Source: JAJPJG01 sp034667645 (GTDB taxonomy: Bacteria > Verrucomicrobiota > Verrucomicrobiia > Chthoniobacterales > Chthoniobacteraceae). From it: a DNA stretch of 9,607 nucleotides. How positions within the stretch are numbered: position 1 is the first letter of the stretch; the number at the start of each line of letters is the position of its first letter. A program made the position numbers and the translations under genes. The notes below the pieces were generated by a model. That model was not told the origin of the DNA, did not search any database, and saw nothing but the letters and a program-made list of their open reading frames with translations. The stretch lies in the NCBI GenBank assembly GCA_034667645.1, contig JAXDQV010000040.1, forward strand, positions 1 through 9,607. Direction: 5' to 3'. Below, piece by piece: positions 6,403 through 9,607 of this stretch.

Positions 6403-7759
6403 GACTTAGAAAACGATAACGCCCATCCGCCAGAGTGTCGTTATCGATCGTGCGGGTCGGCCCGTAGGCGAGTTGGTAGGCGAAGTCCCAGGTAAAATCA
6501 TTGACGGTCTGGCCAAAGCCAGCGGCGAAAATGTGACGATTGGAGTCTGGCACGGCTGGGTTAAAACTTTGGCTCGGCACGGAATTGAGACTGTAGGCAT
6601 AGCCCGCGCTGGCACGCAAACCGTGGAACGGAAAATAATGCGTGGCACCGAATTCGAAGATCCATGAATGCTTCCAGTTGAACGGCAGATTAATGTCCGG
6701 GCTATTCTGCTGATGCAGATGGACGTCGTTCAAAACGTCCCAGTCCGTCCAGTCCACATCCGCCTCGAAGTTCCACGCCGGCGTGGGCCGGAATGAGTAG
6801 CCGGCCATCACGAATTGCGGGAAGCGGAATTTTGCGTTCGCGTCCTGTTCAGGCCCGAGCGTCTCCGGGAAACCGCCCGGCGGCACCCCTTGCGCTGCCA
6901 GGCCCTCGGCATATTGCGCTTCGATGCCCGCGATAATTTGCGCCTTGGCGGCGGGAGGAAGGGGCGCGGCGCGGACCTGAGCCTCGGCGACATCCACTTT
7001 CTTTCTCGCCTCCGCCACCAGTTCATTGCCGTGGCGGGCGTCCGCACGCTCCTTGTCCGAAAGTCGAGCGGCTGAGTGTCCGCTGAAATCAACCGTCACA
7101 CCGCTGTGATAGTTCAGTCCGAATGAATGTTGCTCCGTCGGCTTCCACAAAACCCCCGCCGTGAATCCAGCGGTCGTGCCCATCCCCTTGAACTTGAATT
7201 CGTCGCCGCCGCCGAATTCCGGCCCGAGAATGCCCTGCCGCAAATCCACCTGCACGGAGTTCAAGGTGGCCCCGAAAGCCACGGAAAGTGTGCGCGTGAC
7301 TTGCAGAGCGATCACCGGGTTGACCGTGAAGAACTTGATCTGCCCGAATTTCGCAAGCTGACGAAACGGCGTGCGGTCGGGATATTCGAGCTCGAGTCCA
7401 TACGGCGTGTAAGCCCCAAGCCCGAAAGTGAACGGCCCGACTTTCGGCTTGTAAGTCAGAAACGCCTGAGGCGTGAACAATGCCTTTTCATGAGAATCGA
7501 ACCCATCGGCATGCTCAGGAGTGGCATGGACTTGCAGCCCGATGCCATAGACGCCGAGTCGCGCGCTGAGTCCGTCGATTTGTGTAATGCCGGCGGGATT
7601 GAAATAGATCGCCGACGGATTGTCCGCCGTCGCCGTAAAGGCCTCCGCGCGCGCGGTCGCGGCGGGATCTTGATCCACAATGCGAATGCCAAGCGCGCAG
7701 GCGATGGAAGGGACAAGCGCGAGGACGAAGGCGATGGAGAGGGGGTGACGGGGCATCAT
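6368..7759 (-). CDS. FadL/OmpP1-family outer-membrane transport protein
   Basis: A 463-aa beta-barrel expected to carry hydrophobic compounds such as long-chain fatty acids or aromatics across the outer membrane. Residues 1-22 are a signal peptide, with cleavage likely after ACA. The mature N-terminus carries the FadL hatch-like stretch with DNPSAIYFNPAGI (46-58). Alternating, aromatic-rich beta-strands follow, and the protein ends in Gly-Tyr-His-Phe, the terminal aromatic expected for barrel assembly. Residues about 229-310 break the pattern: a charged, Ala/Glu/Lys-rich, probably helical segment and then a Pro/Gly-rich stretch, perhaps an enlarged external loop. Translation starts at tandem ATGs (7759 or 7756). 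An in-frame ATG at 7828 would put 23 extra residues before the signal peptide and is rejected. No strong ribosome binding site is seen. It lies between two kinase genes in the same direction. The transported substrate is unknown. Confidence 0.88.
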   Translation of the reverse strand: MMPRHPLSIAFVLALVPSIACALGIRIVDQDPAATARAEAFTATADNPSAIYFNPAGITQIDGLSARLGVYGIGLQVHATPEHADGFDSHEKALFTPQAFLTYKPKVGPFTFGLGAYTPYGLELEYPDRTPFRQLAKFGQIKFFTVNPVIALQVTRTLSVAFGATLNSVQVDLRQGILGPEFGGGDEFKFKGMGTTAGFTAGVLWKPTEQHSFGLNYHSGVTVDFSGHSAARLSDKERADARHGNELVAEARKKVDVAEAQVRAAPLPPAAKAQIIAGIEAQYAEGLAAQGVPPGGFPETLGPEQDANAKFRFPQFVMAGYSFRPTPAWNFEADVDWTDWDVLNDVHLHQQNSPDINLPFNWKHSWIFEFGATHYFPFHGLRASAGYAYSLNSVPSQSFNPAVPDSNRHIFAAGFGQTVNDFTWDFAYQLAYGPTRTIDNDTLADGRYRFLSHALTFAVGYHF

Positions 7760-7846
7760 CGCTGGCTTTTTTAGAAGCAGCGCGCTTGTCAAACAACCTT
7801 TTAATGTCCGATGTCGAAGTGGAAGCATGGGCTGGATTTGCGGGCT
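7760..7846 (-). other. Short spacer between the GAF-PAS kinase and FadL-type genes
   Basis: An 87-bp gap between two genes of the same direction. It contains a perfect TTGACA on the reverse strand (7792 to 7787), but no matching -10 element at a normal distance. I found no hairpin followed by a T run on the reverse strand, so co-transcription of the flanking genes remains possible. Confidence 0.35.
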
Positions 7847-9607
7847 CTAGTTGTGTTCGCTTAATGGAAGGGAAATTCGCACGACGCCGGGGCCGCGCTC
7901 GGACGCCTGAATGTCGAGATGGCCGAGGTGATCCTCAATGATTTTGCGAGTCACCGTCAGGCCGAGGCCGAGGCCGACATTCCGCGTGGAATAGAATGGC
8001 TCCTGCGCTTTTTCCGCGGTCTCACGCGTGAAGCCGGATCCGGTGTCGGATACTTCCACCCGCAGCGAGTGCACGTTATCTGTGCTCTCCTCGACGATGC
8101 GCACCGCGACGTTCGGGTCTTTTGGATTTGCCTGCAGGGCGTTCAGGATCACTTCACAAAACGCGTGCCGCAGCGCTTTTTTGTCGCCGGCGATCATCCA
8201 CCGCTCGCTCGCCTTGGCCAGTTCGCGCTCCGGCATCGTGCCGCTGTGATACGAGTGGGCATCGCGAAAGGCGTCCGCGATTAAATCGGAGACGCGAATC
8301 TGGTCCCCAAAATCCGTCTTGTCGCGCGCCAGGAACATCATCTGGTTTGCCAGCCGCGAGATCCGCTTCACTCCGCTGGAAAGCGCCACGGAAAGCGATG
8401 CCTGAAAATCCGGATCCTCTCCTTTTTCGAGCAGCAGTTGCTGATGCGTGGAAATGGGAACAACGGAATTTCCGATCTCGTGCGCGAGGTGCTCCGCCAT
8501 TCCGGTGATCAAGCGGAGGCTCGACGCTTCGAGTTCGAGGCGCTGCGCGCGCTCCATTTGCGTGATGTCTTCGATGATGAGAAGCGCGGCATTCGGATTC
8601 GGGGAGTTCTGCGTTCGGAAGGGGGTGACCGTGACCTGGAAGACAATCCCTCCCAGCCCGGGAAGCTGATATTTAAAGGGCGGAAGGCCACTGCCGGTTT
8701 TCATCACGGTGAAAACTTTGCTGCCCAGCTCCTGCGGGAGATCCGCAAATTCGAGCTGCAGTTTTCCGCTTTTTCCGGTCAGAAAAATCCGCCGCGCCGA
8801 GACGTTGGCGTGCAGCATTGCCAAGCTCGCGCTCACGACCAGGCAGCCGCTGCCCAGCGTGCCGAGAATGTCCGCGACCATTGAGTGATTGGCGACGAGC
8901 TGATCGTGCAGCCACGAATTCCGAATCGCGAGACCGACTTCTTCGAGCATGTGAAAGATCATCGACAGCTCCTCGTTCGTGTAAGGTTCGCCTGTTAAAC
9001 GTTCGTCAAACACCGCCACGCCAATGAGCGTTTCCCGATCGAGGATCGGGATCGCGACCTGCACACCCAGCAGCTGAAACTCCTTCACGATCTCGCGATT
9101 CGACTGCGCCTCCGGGCTCGTCGCTTTCAAAATGCGACCCTGCCGGCGCAGGCAGCCGCCGATACCCGCATTGAGCGAAAGCGCGAAGTGCTCGAGAAAT
9201 GATTGCTCCAGCCCGATGGCGCACGCGGAACGGAGCCAGCGGTCGTCTTGCGAATGCGCGCTCTCGCTGAGCAGACTCGCCGGTTTGCGCAAAAAAATGA
9301 CAGCGCGGTTCACGCCGATGATCTCGCGCAGCAGCAGTAGAAATTGCCGGAGCAGCGCCTCCGGATTGAGCGAATGGATGAGCACGCTCGAGAAATTCCG
9401 CAGCGCTTCCAGCGCGCGGAAATGGTCGGACGAGATCGGCGGCGGACGCAGCAACGGCGCTGTTTGCGCGGCGGGAGCGGCCCCGGCCTGCTGCTCGCGT
9501 GCGGCAAAAGATCGATCGAGAAGCATCGTCAGCAACTTCCCGCGCACCGGCTTGGTCAGCACATGCTCGACGCCGAGCAGGTAGGCGTCCTCCTCCCACT
9601 CCCACTG
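7847..9607 (-). CDS. Multidomain sensor histidine kinase (REC-GAF-PAS-HisKA-HATPase), N-terminus cut by window edge
   Basis: The reverse-strand frame is open from the right edge to the TAG at 7847-7849 (586 codons seen). Visible residues 1-30 look like the end of a receiver domain: LLGVEHVLTKPVRGKLL holds the conserved Lys-Pro, and Lys19 would be the receiver lysine. The gene therefore begins outside the window, and the in-frame GTG at 9562 is not the start. After a Pro/Ala-rich linker comes a GAF-like domain (about 63-230), ending in a helix that leads into a PAS-like domain (about 237-350). The kinase core has the H-box AHEIGNSVVP (His376), N-box EVILNALQANP (Asn489), G1 DTGSG (521-525) and G2 GLGLGLTV (545-552). 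No membrane span is visible, so it should sense an internal signal. The ligand of the GAF or PAS domain is unknown. The gene lies 87 bp upstream of the FadL-type gene, with no output domain in view. The missing N-terminus prevents judging whether the receiver has its phospho-acceptor Asp. Confidence 0.9.
   Translation of the reverse strand, partial: QWEWEEDAYLLGVEHVLTKPVRGKLLTMLLDRSFAAREQQAGAAPAAQTAPLLRPPPISSDHFRALEALRNFSSVLIHSLNPEALLRQFLLLLREIIGVNRAVIFLRKPASLLSESAHSQDDRWLRSACAIGLEQSFLEHFALSLNAGIGGCLRRQGRILKATSPEAQSNREIVKEFQLLGVQVAIPILDRETLIGVAVFDERLTGEPYTNEELSMIFHMLEEVGLAIRNSWLHDQLVANHSMVADILGTLGSGCLVVSASLAMLHANVSARRIFLTGKSGKLQLEFADLPQELGSKVFTVMKTGSGLPPFKYQLPGLGGIVFQVTVTPFRTQNSPNPNAALLIIEDITQMERAQRLELEASSLRLITGMAEHLAHEIGNSVVPISTHQQLLLEKGEDPDFQASLSVALSSGVKRISRLANQMMFLARDKTDFGDQIRVSDLIADAFRDAHSYHSGTMPERELAKASERWMIAGDKKALRHAFCEVILNALQANPKDPNVAVRIVEESTDNVHSLRVEVSDTGSGFTRETAEKAQEPFYSTRNVGLGLGLTVTRKIIEDHLGHLDIQASERGPGVVRISLPLSEHN

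Noticed and set aside
7127..7774. A 215-codon forward open frame opposite the FadL-type gene
   Set aside because: The Arg/Glu-rich shadow frame has no domain, while the reverse strand encodes a clear signal peptide and barrel.
7787..7792. TTGACA on the reverse strand as a -35 box for the FadL-type gene
   Set aside because: No acceptable -10 hexamer lies 16-18 bp downstream, and the transcript start would fall almost on the ATG.
7760..7828. Upstream ATG at 7828 as the start of the FadL-type protein
   Set aside because: It would place 23 mostly polar or basic residues in front of a clean signal peptide; the tandem ATGs at 7759 and 7756 fit export much better.

Overview
The window comes from a GC-rich bacterial chromosome. 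It holds seven protein genes, two of them cut by the window edges, packed with little intergenic DNA. I saw no RNA gene, insertion sequence, CRISPR array or prophage. The mix of genes (a Ser/Thr kinase with an N-terminal zinc ribbon and a post-kinase membrane helix, a secreted GH65-like protein, a FadL-type porin and receiver-first histidine kinases) fits a Gram-negative bacterium. The PVC superphylum, and Verrucomicrobiota in particular, is my best guess. That placement is inference from gene content only; the FadL barrel is the direct evidence for an outer membrane.

Left part, positions 1-2944. A Hanks-type Ser/Thr kinase gene runs leftward off the window. It diverges from a rightward pair, rluD (23S rRNA pseudouridine synthase) and a family-4 Fe-S uracil-DNA glycosylase. 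The two members of the pair overlap by 8 nt and probably form one translationally coupled operon. A GC-rich hairpin followed by four T's directly after the glycosylase stop looks like the operon terminator.

Middle, positions 2945-5130. One secreted protein of 706 aa belongs to the six-hairpin (alpha/alpha)6 glycosidase fold, with GH65-like motifs. A perfect 14-bp palindrome lies just upstream of its start. Its stop is only 3 bp from the stop of the convergent gene that follows.

Right part, positions 5134-9607. Three leftward genes probably form a signalling and outer-membrane cluster. In transcription order they are a multidomain sensor kinase (end of a REC domain, then GAF, PAS, HisKA and HATPase), a FadL/OmpP1-type outer-membrane transporter, and a REC-first histidine kinase whose start overlaps the end of the FadL gene by 35 nt. 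Neither kinase carries a DNA-binding output domain in the visible sequence. This arrangement is the least ordinary part of the window. I found no clear evidence of a wholly new system.
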